Position numbers and translations under genes: made by a program. Positions 24,707 to 37,879 of a stretch of 64,000 nt of DNA are shown here, piece after piece. This DNA comes from Glycine soja (Eukaryota; Streptophyta; Magnoliopsida; Fabales; Fabaceae), in contig NC_041011.1 in the NCBI RefSeq assembly GCF_004193775.1, positions 45,081,167 to 45,145,166 of the forward strand. Direction: 5' to 3'. The notes beneath the pieces are model-generated. The model saw only the letters and a list, made by a program, of their open reading frames with translations, had not been told where the DNA came from and searched no databases. The first letter of the stretch is position 1; the number at the start of each line of letters is the position of its first letter.

Positions 24707-27140
24707 GTCTCCAATTAATTTTTATTTTATTTTATTTTTAACCTAAAAGATACATGCTCTGAGCCAAAAACAAATTCTTGCCCATCCATCAGTCCCCACC
24801 TAATTTCACATCTCAGTTCTTGCCCAGTTCGAGTTTGTCTTTTCGACCAGGTTCGCCTGAGTATTTTTTTTTTAACATAAATAGAAAAAAGAAAACGAAT
24901 AAAGAAAAAGCACATCCATTGCACAATCCTCTTTTGGCTCACGATAATATTGATGATCCATTTCTCTTGTTTGTCCCATGATTTCTTTATCTAGAATCTT
25001 ACTTCTTAGAATGACTAGGATTGTGCTAAGACACAGATCATTCAGACAATTACAGTCAAGCTCTGTTACTAGCTACTTATATACAAATAAAAAAATTTCC
25101 TTAATTTTTGGATTATACAATTGCATTGCTGTCCTTAGATCACTCACAAATCACAATCCTATTGATACAAGTGACAAATATTTTTTTTTTTTATATATTT
25201 TCATTTTTATTCTTATTGTAATCAGTATGAATTTTGGTAATATAGGTATGTGATGAGTTGTGCAATGATATATATAAATAACAGCCAGACATGCGATGGG
25301 CACGGCAACAGTTTCAATCATAGCATGACACAGTAATGTAATATATAGTATTCTATAAAAATGAAATTGAAATCCGAGTTAGCATATATTTTTTTTGTGG
25401 TGAATAGAACAAAGTTCCGTATTATTGGGCATATAGAAGATGTACGGAAGAGTCCTTATAGCATTGCATTGGAATGGACCACATATATAGGCAAGTTGAT
25501 AAAAACCCGAGGGCTCAAGACGGTGGGCCATAGTTGATGAATTTCTCTTCGATGGTTTTGGTTTTCTTCTGTTTTTTGTGGACCCCCCCATAATATAATA
25601 AGAGAAGAGAATCTCACCCAAACTTTTCAATTATAGCCACCAAGAAAATTTTAAGCATAATCCTAATCCATCCATGCATACCACCAATTATATATGCAGG
25701 CTACATTCATCAAATAATACAAACAATCATTTAATTCATTGTCAGTGGTTTAGCTCTCAACTACTGTCTCAACCTATCGAATTCTATGCAACTTATCTTT
25801 TTACTTCATTTCAATTCAGATATATAGTCAAAGTTTGCAGTTAAAGTACAAATATATAAATCGTTCCAAACTTTATTTTATTTCTTGTTTCTTTTATTAA
25901 TATTTATAAAGATACAATAATATAATGTTTATATTTCTCTCTCTTCTATTTACAAATTCAATAAGGTGCTTTTTATTTCCTCTTTTAAGTGTGTGCACAA
26001 TTTGGTTTTGTATAAAACCAAACCAGAATATGTTGATTAAACTTTAAAACTAAACAAAACTATTTTTCAAAATAAGTTAAACTTTTTATCAAACACTTTG
26101 GAATGGTGATCTTAATTGGTTTCAAAATAATTGTCTTCTATAGAAGACATCCGTGGTTCGTAAAAAACAAAAAAACAAAAACAAAAACTCATTTTGAATC
26201 GGTTTCCAGTTTATAGACAAAGCCATATTTGATTTAAAATTGATTTTGAAAACAATATTTAATTGAAAAATAATTTTAAAATTGATTTTAAAATCAAAAG
26301 TTATTTTAAAATTGGCTCAATTGTTTAAAATTCATTTTGAAAATAAATTTTGTAAAAACAAAATTGTTCTAAAACTAATTTTACTTAAACACAACATTTA
26401 AATCAGGTTTAAAACCAAAGCCGTTGTTTAACCAAAACTTCCTTTTAAAACCAGATAAAACAAACATTTCTTAAGAATTGAACCAATTTTGTAGAAAACC
26501 CTCTTTACAATATTTAAAATTTCAAGTTTAATTTGGTATCGACTGTAATTTGGTTTAATTTAACAAACTCTTATGCACGGCCTTATTTCGCTTCTCTTAA
26601 ACATTTCCCCTCTTCTTTGAACCACCACACACTAGTACTATTTGATATATCTAATATTTACTCTATGTATATGGCCTAAGATCTGTGTGCGATCAAAATG
26701 CATTTTTATACTTTCCATGCTTCAGTCTAATTTATATTTTATGACAAGTGACAATTATATATAGAGTTATGTGATGCGATGTGTTTTTATTAGTATAAAA
26801 AATACCAATTAATATGTTTATAAGAATAAGATTTAACTTAAAATTACATTCCTGTAATAATTTATTCATTTTTTTTATTTTTCTTCTGATATTTTTTTAA
26901 AAATATTTTTAAAATCTTATTTTTTTAGTTGGTTCCAACGTTTATAAATCGCAAGTTATTAGCATAGTTAACCGTTGTTGACTATTGTTATTATCAAATG
27001 TCACAATATTAAAAGATGATATCACCAAGTATTATGTCATAAAAAAGATATTTTATTTATGTTATATCATCAAAACCATTATGTTGATAGAAAAAAAAAG
27101 TTACAAAGAACTAAATAACAAAAAAGTCATTTACAGAGAC

Positions 27141-27144
<4 letters not shown>

Positions 27145-27176
<32 letters not shown>
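27145..27176. repeat. (TA)n microsatellite, 16 units
   Basis: Uninterrupted TA dinucleotides over 32 bases. Confidence 0.95.
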
Positions 27177-27180
<4 letters not shown>

Positions 27181-30100
27181 AAAGGGACTAACAAAAAAAT
27201 AACATACTAACAAATATTTAATAGAGAAAAACAACATCTATTTTCTTAAATTTAAACCATCTAAAAAATGTCAACATTGAGTTTATGTTTTTTTTATCGA
27301 CAACATCAAATTTATGTGAATTCACGTCATAAACCACTCATGTATATCATGTAAAAGACTTGTATCACCATATTAATTACCTCATTACTTATGATTATAA
27401 CCCCAAAAATCATAATGCTAAGATAATATTAAACTTAACTGAGCCACACAATCAACATGAGCCAATCACTCATAATAGTCATCAGTAAGACTAAAACATC
27501 ACAAAGCAAGACACATTTTATAGAACAAGGAGAATTTGCCTCGAAATGTTTCAAGTACCATCACGATTAATTACACCGTACTAATGAGAATCACAGATCC
27601 TCCTAAAAGTATAGGTTCAACCAATAGAAAATGCCAAAACTTGAGTGTTTGTTTTAGGAAGGCTTTTAATTAAGTTATAAGTTTTAATTGGATTTGAATT
27701 TGGTGATATTTCTTGAAGAGAATAACTCACATACCACAGCACGAGACCTTTATTAGTAAAAGGAGGAGTGCTAGCTGCTAGCTATACTGTCCTAAATAGC
27801 TCTTAAATATGTCCGCAGTCATTATCCTAAACTGTATCGCATGTTATTTTATTAAAAATTTCTAATGTTTTTGTTTTAAAGCAATAAAAAGTGGAAATAA
27901 CAGGTAATTAGAATTTTGTTGCGGAACCTTCTCCTACCTCACCTCAACTAGGACTGTTTATTAATTAATTTTAATATGTGACTATTTCTATGCATTTGGA
28001 TTTTGCCTGCTTCTATGGGCAACTTGTGTTTTTTAAATTCCGTTGACACGACGCATCCCAAACCAAAAACAAATTTGAAATAATTAAAAAAAGTAGAATA
28101 AATAAAGTGTTAATGAATCGATTCTTTATTTTGTTTCAAAATATTATATAAATAAAAATTTGGATGCCTTCTAAAAGTCTTTGACGATTGCTTGGTTGAT
28201 ATTATTCCTACGCGGAAACAGAGTATTCATGGTCAAACACGTGCATAATGACCTATGCAATGCGCAGCTCATTAAGCCTTTAATTAATGGAGTAATTATT
28301 CTGACACTTATTAGCGTAAATCATAGTACTTATGAAACAAGCCTTTAATTAACGGAGTATAATAGTACTACACAACTACCTCTGTTCTTTTTAAATTGCT
28401 GGATTTTAGAAAAAAATTATTTCTATTAAGAAGTAATATATGTTTAAAGTTCAATATCACATTAATTAAATATTATATATATATACATATATTAAGAGAA
28501 AATAAAATTGCTTTAATTATTTTATACATGTCATAATAAATTAGTTGTAAATCCTATTATTTAAAATGAATTAATACTACCTTCTATCTTTTTTATAAGA
28601 AAGAAATTATAATGCAAAATACATTATCACTTAATTTTTATAAAAGGGGTCACAGGCAGTATTTGTTCGTTACAAACAAAATTATCAATAGTTAAAAATA
28701 ATCTTATATAATAGTTTAAATTATTTATTAAATTAAATATAATTTATATATTTAAATATATTTATTTATTATATTTTAATTATAATTAAATTTTATATTT
28801 AAAAATACTTATTTATTATAAAATTTAATTATATTAAAATAGACATTTGATAATAGTTTTTTATGTTTGTTTATTTATCTCGATTACTATTATTTAATAA
28901 TAGTTCATCTCAATTTAAATTCAGTTGAATTTTAAATTTTAAATTCTGATACATCATATCAAATGAATATAGGTAGAGGATATGAATCTTAAACAAAAAA
29001 AATTATTTTCATAATTTGTATTTAATTTCAAAAGAATTGTCTTTTTCATTAGTTATAGTATTAGTTGATAAAATAAAATTTTGACCAGTTCAATATTTTT
29101 ACCAACATTTGTATTATTTCATTTAAATTTAAATCTGTTCATATAATAATACAGAATACACTTATGAACTCAATACACATCATGCACAACAGCACAAGAA
29201 ACCTTACAAAAAAGAAAAGAAAAATTAAGACCCAGAGTGTTATAAAGAAAATAATAATTTTAAACATTCTCTTACTAATTTTTCTATTTTTTACTCGGTA
29301 AATTTAAATGCATTATATATTTTTAATCATTAAATATGTTTATTGTTATAAAAAAAATTGCAAAAAGAGTATAACATTACATTACTCTAAGAAAAACCCT
29401 AGAAAGCATCATCATCTTGGAGGATTTTATTCCATCTCGTTCCTAATGGAATAACCCAATAAAAAGAAAACCTACAACTAGTCCTGATCATTTGGTCTTC
29501 TAAAGCAATGAATAATGAATGCCACACAGCAGCCACTTGTTCTCAAAAGGAGATCATTGGATTGGATAATTAGCTTGTGTTAGTTACGTTTACGTAGTGT
29601 TATGAGCTAATTAAGCATCATCTATGTTGGCTATTATTAATTATTATATAATTAGATCCACTGTGCCACATAGCTATTAACTAATGTTATTGGTTGCGAG
29701 GGCCCTGTCAGATATAGCCTTTATGGCACAGGTGAGAGGTTAATAATTTAAGCCACAGGGTGATTGTGATTGTCTTCTGTTTCACCTTAAAAATATTGCA
29801 GAATAGTGTCCCACAGTTTCTGGGAATTATACTAAGAACCCTTTGATATTTAGTCAATACTCAATAGTCACTCAGAAATTTTGAATTTTCCCCGGTTATG
29901 TTATATCCACAGATTTTATCAAATAGGCTAGGGTTGTTATAAGGTCATCCATCATCTAAGTTTAACTTGGACCACTCATAATTCATTTATTTTAATTAGT
30001 CAATGATTTTTTTTATATTTTAATTTTCAAAAATTATATCATCACATCTAACTGCTATTAATATCTGGCCATTAGTATTCCAAGGCTACTTTATACAGTA

Positions 30101-32413
30101 CATTCTAATTAACATGATTTTGCTCCGTTGAACCTTATCAAAGGAAATTTCCCTCATGTTGTGTCACTGTCTCTCACAAGTCACAACAAAACTTTCACTT
30201 TTATTTTGACAGAAATAATAACAATTTATTCTTATAAATTATTTATTAAAACTTATAGAATTACAAGTGAAATTTATTAAAAAATAATTCCATTTCATGT
30301 GTCTCAATAAATTTTAACTAATAAAAATATATTAAAAGTATGATGCTATATATTATTCCCCACTTATTTCAATTTATAAGTACGGATAGATTTACTATGA
30401 AATTTATTATATGCACGAATGAACACAACTTATAATTAATTAAATCCGAAAACTTTCATTTCATTTATAATTAAACTTAACAAACAATAACTTATAAGTT
30501 TTAATACTATATAGCTTAATTAATTATAACCTAATCACTACCAGCAGATACCCACTGATCACTCCTCCTCTTGATGCTCCACGCTTTTCCTCTCATTAAT
30601 TGTGTTCTAGTATTTTGGAAAGAAAAAATAAATAGAAAGGGCAGTATATTAGTAGTAATAAAGAATAACGTATATAGCAATCGCCAACAATTTATTAATT
30701 GAGACCCAGCCAATTCCAGACTTACATCGGGATAATAGAATTGTAAATTAAAATAAACTGAAATCAAATCAGACTAAAACTTTTAAAAACCAGGTCATTT
30801 TTTAAAATTTTCAAACTAAAATACTCATAAAACTTATAATTTTTAATATTTTTTTTGTCAATAATAAAAAGTTGATTTAAAAAATAGTATGTTTTAAATA
30901 TTTATTTGATTTCTATACATGCATAATTTTTATGCTTTACTCTTTTTTTTTACTACATTATGCTTTAGTCCTTACATCTAAAAATTACTCATTCTGTATA
31001 TATTTTTTTACCTTATTTTAGTCTTTACACATACACTTTTTGATTCAGTTTAATTTTTTTTATTTAATTTTTAGGTTCAATATACAATTTTATACAGTAA
31101 AAACTAAAATTAATTAAAAAGTTTATGTGGGAAGACTAAGGCTATGTTTGATCTTTTGTTTAAGGTGTTTCTAATTCAGTTTAAAAAATAAATTTAATTT
31201 CGTAATATGTTTAGTTACCATCAAAAGAGTCAGCTGAGAAATATGTTTATATGTTAAAATTGACTAAAGATTCAGTTTTATATAAGCTAAGACTTGGATT
31301 GTTTATGTAAACACAAGTTACAAATTTAAATTGGACTTCAATTTAAACATTTATTAAAACAAATATTTTTTTAACATAAAAAGTTTAAAAGAATTTAGGT
31401 TTTGAAACTTATTAAGATCAGAAAATACTTCAAGTTACACTAAACACTTACATGAATATTTATAAATTATTTATCAAACAAAATTCTTATATTAACAACG
31501 AAATTTAAATCTACATGCATTTTTATAATATATAAATTCGATCCTTATTAACTGAGTAATTTTTATTGGCAAACAAAGAGTAATTTGTAAGTATATAAAC
31601 TAAGGCGTAAAAATTATACATATATACCGAATATGACTAGTATTAACAAGTGAAATAGTCAATGCAAGGAGGAGACAAATTACAAGTGGAGTAACATTGG
31701 ACCCTGAAATTATGTTGCCGGCATGATTAGTATGTTGAATCAAAGTCAAATAAAATTAGGACAAGTGGCAGGCGTAGTTGTTGGGCACCTTTGTTTATGT
31801 GTTCGCTACTTCCACGGACTGACCCAATATAAAACCTTTTTTTTTTCTCAGTCAAACGTCGACATATCATTGCTCAAGTTGCCAGTGTATATATGCTGTA
31901 AATTCAAGCCAATATTCTATAGGAAATTTTCCCAAAATGTGTATGGAGCATCTTTTGGAGCATACTTTTTTTTTCTTACAGAACTTAGAATTTCCTTTCT
32001 TCACTGTATAGTTAACATTCTTTAAATATTAAATTATTAAATAATATTATTTATGAAAATAAGATGATGTGGAATTTTTATTATTATAATAAATTTTTAT
32101 GTGAATGGTTTGCTCTGCTGTGAGGTATTTTTACTCTCATATCATATGACCTGATTACAGAAATTGTTACTACATTAGATATTTTAGTAGTGCATAATTA
32201 TTTACGTATCGAAATTTCTTGTATGTTTATTTCTTAAATTTTAGAAATTAAATACCTTTTCAATTATACACAAAAAATATTTATAATTTTGATGACATAA
32301 TTCCAATGGTATAATTTTTTTTTACTATCTAGTCCTTATATATAATATTACAAATTCTTGTTGAAATTTTAGAGGAACCTTATAAAATACCAATAATAAC
32401 CATAAACATATTA

Positions 32414-32892
32414 TGTTAGATTATAAAGAAGAATTTTTGAAATACATAGATCCATAATGATTAATCAAACAAATATAGCGAAATCTGTAGGTGATTTTCG
32501 ATCTATGCGTTCTTTTTAGACTCTATTACGGAATGCTATAGAGACAACGGATAACCAACTAACAACTTAATCGATGATTTCATAATTCTTCCTTGACCGA
32601 AACTTGTTTGTCTCAATAGGATTTTTGTAACTCCTAGAGATAAATTACGTGTAATGACTCGGTATATTAGAGACTATAGTCTTCTTATAGCGTATTAAGC
32701 TAATAAGATTTTTTTTATTTTCCAATGGATCAACTTTGACATATGCTCGTTTAAGTCTATATCATTTTATTTAGTTGTCTAACAAACTCACTTAATTTAA
32801 TTACATAAAATAAAATCCACTAATGATAAATAGTTAATATAATTATCTTATAATATTAATACGCAATAATGATTGAAATAGAAATTCCAACA
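32414..32892 (-). mobile_element. Probable solo LTR of a Ty1/copia retrotransposon
   Basis: Read on the minus strand the segment starts TGTTGGAATTTCTATTTCAA and ends ...TTATAATCTAACA, typical copia LTR ends (TGTTGGA / TCTAACA, TG...CA). The length of 479 bases fits. Neither a Met-tRNA primer-binding site (TGGTATCAGAGC) beyond the CA end nor a polypurine tract beyond the TG end is visible, so it is read as a solo LTR. Flanking 5-base duplications do not match, which suggests age or rearrangement. Confidence 0.7.
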
Positions 32893-35040
32893 GTTTTATC
32901 TTTTAACTCTTATACTTAAAAATTATTCTCTTTTAATGTGTACAAACACGTTTGGATGACTTTTGATCTTGTCATTACAAAATGAGAAGAATTAATAGAT
33001 AAAATTTGTATAATAGCAAGGATTAAAAGAGATCCAAAAGTATTTGTATAACGAGTAAAAGTATGATTTGTAAGTGTAGGCACTAAAACAATAAAATTTG
33101 TGTAATTATAAAAATGTTTTTTTTCAAAATATAATAATAACACGTTTAGCAGATAAACATATGATCGAGAAAGAGCTTTTCAAATTTCTGTGTAAAACTT
33201 TGATAAAAATATAACCTAAGAAGTGGTGCTAACAGACATTTAACTGAATAAAATAAAAGGTCAACTAGAATGCACAAAGAAAACAACTATAATATAGGAG
33301 CAATTCCCAATCCCGTCTATTAATCCAGTGTAGTGTTACTTAATTTGCACCTAAAATTGAAATTTTAAAATCATTTTAATAAAACTTGAAAGAAAATAAC
33401 ACAGGAAGAACCTCTAGCGCAATCGCATCAGAGGCTAATCGACCACAACATCGAACTCTTAATCTCTTATACAAGCAACTAAAACTTTCTATTAGTCTGA
33501 TTATTATTAAAAAAAATTAATTGAAAATTTTGATTATTTATCATATAGAATTTGGTCAAAACTATAGTTAAATAGTAATCCAAAACTATCTAATAGATTC
33601 TTGTAACTGTAAGCCGGTACTTGGACTAAAAAGGTTATAAACGCGTAATCATACACATTATGTATAACCCAGGAAGTTGTTGACATTGTTCTCCTAATAA
33701 TATATAATAAGATTAGGTGTGACAATGGTGCTTGATGCATGTTGACACCAATGAAAACAATGTGTTGTAAACAAAAACAAGCTCTATGAAGTTTATGTTT
33801 AACGATACACTTGTTGAGTTTGAATCAGTCTTTTGAGTCAAAGCATGGCTGGAAGAGAATATGTATGTTTCTGACAGATGATTATAAATAAATTATTAAC
33901 GTATTGCATCTTAAAAACCAATTTACACTGTTTAGTTGGAATCCATATTTTCAGTCAAAGCATTACCTGAACGTTTGTTAAAGTCTTTCGGCACATGCTT
34001 GCTTAAAGTGAATTTTCAAACTTGTGTTAGTGACAGCTGAATGTTGATAACTTTGGCCTGGTCAAAAGTCGATGAATACCTAATTAAAATTCTTGTATGT
34101 AATTTGTATTGTAACTTCCAAATGTCGTTGTACATACGCTTTTAGGTGCACGTTAAACTCGGTGGAATGTTATTACCAACTAGGCACTACATGCATACAG
34201 CTATGACCCAGCAGCTCTTACGCAAAGAAGGTCAAATAGCGATTTCATCAAAACGCACATTTACTTTCCCTTGTATCTTGGACAATGTTAAAAGTTTTAT
34301 ATTGGATGTTTGCTACAGTGGTGGGTTAAAAAATAATTTCGTTTAGTCTCACACTATGAAATATTGTATCTAAAGTCTCTAAATGTTGGGATGGTAATTT
34401 TGTAATTCATATTCAAATAAAATTATGTCTCTAAAAGATACTTGGTGTCCATATAAAAAAAAAAGTCATTAAATACGGTGTTGATAGTTATACATTTTTT
34501 TATGTGATTTTTGTGCTGTGGCAACCAAACCAAAGATGCTAATAGAGTATTTGGATTGGCAATAAAAATTGGCATTCACTGTAAAATTATGATGAAATCA
34601 ATACAAAAACAATTGGAGAATCGCGATGATTGCAAATTACTATATTACCAAACATTCAACTAATGTTTATGATTTCGACTCATGTTTAAAGCGCTAGAAA
34701 ATTTAGATGAAAAATAATTTAGCATTGCTATGAAACATACCAGAAACACAAATTTGTGAGTTTAGTGTTGTGAAGCTTGCATTCTCTCTTTGGCACCAGA
34801 AAAACAAATCACTGCAATGACAAGCTATACGTACGGGGCTGTGCTCTCATGAACTATTATTACAGATAAGTCATTATTGGATCATTGCAGTAAAACAAAG
34901 TGTTCCGGAATGGTCCGCTGAGATTCACATCTGAAAACAATTAAATTACGGAGAATTGAATTGTATGTATGAGTTTGAGATGGCTGAGAGATGCAAGGGC
35001 CAACTCAGACAAATCAGGACAGCCCAAAAACAAAATAAAA

Positions 35041-35094
35041 ACTGAAGCATGGGCTGTATAATAAAAAACTGAAGCATGGGCTGTATAATAAATA
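35041..35094 (+). repeat. Two tandem 27-bp repeats
   Basis: The unit beginning ACTGAAGCATGGGCTGTATA is repeated immediately (35041-35067 and 35068-35094) with a single change near its end. Confidence 0.9.
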
Positions 35095-35317
35095 ATATGT
35101 GAAGTGACAAAAATATCTTTCATTTAAATTTTAATAAACCTTACCTGCCTCCTTCTTCCTCCTTCGTTTTCTTCTTCTTGCCACACCTCCGTCGCTGCTG
35201 TTTGCATCCATTGCCACCGATAAACCACTCGTTGCCACCGTCATTGTAAGTGGTACCCATCATTGATTTGACTTTATTGGGGTGGGTAGGTGAATTGTTT
35301 GGATTGTGAGATCAGTA

Positions 35318-35426
35318 TATAAGTCATACGGATTAATCAATCTGTATGAGTTATTCGAATTGAATAATCTGTGTAGGTCATACGGATTGGGTAATTCGTA
35401 TGAGTTATACAGATTAAACTCGTTGC
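35318..35426. repeat. Two diverged ~54-bp units with TACGGATT / AATCTGTATG inverted motifs
   Basis: TCATACGGATT occurs at 35324 and 35378, each followed by an inverted partner (AATCTGTATGAGTTAT, AATTCGTATGAGTTAT). Alternating CATACGGATT and AATC(C/T)GTATG motifs resemble a dispersed repeat I associate with soybean DNA; that link is from memory only. Confidence 0.65.
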
Positions 35427-35559
35427 TTCTTTTATTCAATTGTTCTTACCAATATTTTAATTTTATCTTAGAGTTCAAACTCATTATTTAGATCTGATAG
35501 ATTCATTCTTGATTAATCATTACTTATATAATTATTTAATCATATCCAACATTCATTCA

Positions 35560-36060
35560 ACTAGTACACTAAGAGGTTAGGTTTCCGAAATTAAATATAA
35601 CAAATAAGTTGTTAATTACTATAATAATCTCATGTCAAAATAAAACTATTATATTTCTTCTTGAGAACTTTCTATTGACATATTAAGGTAATATTAATCA
35701 TATTGAGAATTCTCAATTGAATCAATTCAGTGATGATATCTACATATACATAATCTATATATATGCAATTTAATAAATAAGATCTATTAATCTTTATCCA
35801 GTAAAAACTATTACATATGTATTGATCTATTCGGATTATTAATGTCTTATTTACAATAATCCTATGAACAAGAACAATTTAGATTAAAATTAAAAAAAAA
35901 TTCATTATTATAATATTCATCATGATAACAAGTCTATAATTTTAATCAATGACTTACTAAATTAACAATTTAATAAAATAATAAATATGATAATAAAATA
36001 AAATAATTATTTACTAAAATTGATAACATGAATTAGATCTTGAACATACACATTTATTTA
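35560..36060 (-). mobile_element. Possible degraded copia-type LTR remnant
   Basis: Minus-strand text (ATAGGATTATTGTAAATAAGAC..., AGATTAATAGATCTTATTTATTAAATTG, GATATCATCACTGAATTGATTCAATTGAGAATTCTCA) resembles the style of legume copia LTRs. No defined TG/CA ends, target duplication or protein-coding region were found. This is resemblance only. Confidence 0.25.
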
Positions 36061-36097
36061 TTCCCTACATGTAACTCATGGCAGACAGCTAGCATAG

Positions 36098-36217
36098 GAG
36101 CAGCAGAAGGGTGAGGAAGAAAGATTAGATGCTATGAAATCCAAGAAAGATAAACATGAGTTATCATCTTTGGTTAAATCGATTAAGATGAAATCAAAGC
36201 AATTCCAGCTAGTTTAA
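36098..36217 (+). pseudogene. Exon-like fragment, Lys/Glu-rich, no identified family
   Basis: A 39-residue frame opens right after an acceptor-like CATAG|GAG and ends at TAA (36215-36217). It reads EQQKGEEERLDAMKSKKDKH then ELSSLVKSIKMKSKQFQLV. Composition is strikingly protein-like against AT-rich surroundings (charged helix, no F/I/Y bias). No upstream exon or promoter was found, and I cannot name the parent gene. It may be a captured or decayed terminal exon. Confidence 0.35.
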
Positions 36218-37094
36218 TTGTGGGAAGCCTGAGAATTTTGCGAGGGAGTGAATGAGGCTTATGAGTGAATAGAAGGGTTGGAGAGGAGGAGGGTTACGTT
36301 TTGCGAAGGGAAAAAAACGTGGAATAGTACATATATATAACATGAGATATCATCTTTTTCTTTTTTGCACCTATTAATAACAGTTATTAACTTAATTATT
36401 AGTCTCTCTTAGACTCTTAACTCCTGATTTCGGGCAAGTTTATACACACGGCAAAGATTGTGGTTTTGGTCTTTTTGACTATGGTTCTGGTTTGTAGGCA
36501 AAGTTGCCTTCTTTTCACAAAATTATTGAAATTTGATATTTTGATTTATTTGTCTGAAAGGTTGATAGGAAATATTATCATAAATTTAGTAGTGTGCTTG
36601 GATTTGATCATTGATTCTTATGAACAATGGGAACAAAGATTGATTGAAGAAGTTAGAGATTGTATTTGGTTCTTTGGAAAATCCAACATATATTTCTAGA
36701 TATATACCAGAATTCTACTTGTCATCAGAAATAGGTTATTCCCTACTTTGTCACCGTTTTAAGCTTGCTTACCAATATTTCACTTATCAGTGTTTAATTG
36801 AATGACAGTGAGATAAATCATAAATGTTTCTGGTGCGTACCATGGCCAGCCCTCCCTTGAAAGTTGCTGGCTTAATTGTTTGCTTGGCTAGTTGGCTGTT
36901 ATATTCTAGCAAATAATTTGAGCTTCTTTAGTGAGATGAGGATTTTTGCGCCAATTCTACTGGCTTAATATTGTGTTTCTAACGGGCTATTCCCCTAACA
37001 CCTCTTTTTTTTTTAACTCTAAACCTGTGGAATGGTTTCTCTTCATCATTTTGAAGTATATTCTCTCTCTCTTAAATAGAAACATGCTTATATT

Positions 37095-37372
37095 ATTCCC
37101 TCCTTGGCAACTTGAGTAGCAATACAAGTAAAACATCAAAATAACGAGGACCAACGCAAGAAATTGCCACTCTAACAAAACACACATACGTGTTTGGTAA
37201 TTCCGATATGACAATTTGCCATCAAACTTTCAAATTCTGAATCATCGCGACTCCGACGCTTGATTCCTAAACCTATTACCTGACTATCTGTTTCAATAAT
37301 AACATCACGATAACCATTACGCTTCAGGTAGTCAAATGTAAATAAAAGTGCCAACGTTTTTCTTTTTTATAC
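37095..37372 (-). pseudogene. RNase H-like (RVT_3) fragment, broken
   Basis: Minus-strand frame with TLALLFTFDYLKRNGYRDVIIETDSQVI, matching the pattern of plant RNase H-like domains of LINE-type retroelements and related host genes (A-L-x(n)-G-x-x-x-(I/V)-E-(T/S)-D-S). Part of the catalytic acid set is visible in ETDS. Downstream the frame is broken by stops; a fragment ATQVAKEG near 37105-37125 in the next stretch resembles the usual N-x-V-A-x-x-L-A ending. There is no start codon (the open frame begins at TTG), and no reverse transcriptase domain lies nearby. It is a relic rather than a working gene. Confidence 0.55.
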
Positions 37373-37850
37373 CAATAAACTTTGAATAATAATTAAATTA
37401 CAATCATTATTTAAAGAAACAATGTTAATGTTATAGTCATTATATATAATTTCTAATAACAATTTCTTTTTACTATTTTACGACTAAATATCATTATTTT
37501 AAAAGTATTTTTAATTGTTTCACATATAAAATTTATTCAAAAAGCAACAAATTTTAAGTTTCAATTCTAATTCTAATTCTTATCTTATTTCAATTATAAT
37601 TTTATAATATAATATTTATTTAAATTATATTTATAAAAGTTTGTGTTAGATAAAAATTAAATGGGGACAAATTTTGTAAAGAGGAGTGTAACGAGGAAAA
37701 ACGGGTGCAAAAAGAAAGGCATGAACTAAGCCCGGAACCCGAAAAACATGGGGCCTGTAATCGAAGGGCTATTAGAAATTTAGCATCCTGATCCTTCCCT
37801 CCATTCATTCTTATCTTCTTCTTCTCCCAAAAGCCATTGCATTGTGGTGA

Positions 37851-37871
37851 ATGTTTGAGTGCAGAAGGTAA
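37851..37871 (+). promoter_or_regulatory. Six-codon upstream ORF before the bS16 start
   Basis: ATG TTT GAG TGC AGA AGG TAA ends eight bases before the main ATG at 37880, in a different frame. If it is included in the mRNA, translation of bS16 would need leaky scanning or reinitiation. Confidence 0.4.
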
Positions 37872-37879
37872 AAAAGAAA

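Larger units (their letters stand above)
21793..32413. other. Long gene-poor tract
   Basis: About 10.6 kb of AT-rich DNA without a convincing gene. It contains a (TTA)n and an (AT)n microsatellite (separate entries) and a degenerate A/T-rich stretch at 26030-26530 built from variants of TTAAAATTGATTTTGAAA. Small frames such as 22586-22810, 24727-25253, 25379-25630, 30531-30767 and 31723-32025 show no recognisable family. RAV promoter elements may extend into its left end. Confidence 0.5.
32893..37094. other. Gene-poor tract with decayed repeats and fragments
   Basis: Holds a 27-base tandem repeat, TACGGATT-type repeats, a possible copia LTR remnant and an exon-like fragment (separate entries). 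Frames at 33534-33740, 34146-34346 and 36460-36699 are not recognisable. A segment near 34540-34700 beginning TTTGGATTGGCAATAAAAAT looks like a decayed MITE but its partner end was not found. Confidence 0.45.

Noticed and set aside
31723..32025. 100-codon plus-strand frame starting at a true ATG
   Set aside because: No recognisable family, F/Y/C-rich translation across T-runs, and it lies next to the copia LTR in gene-poor DNA.
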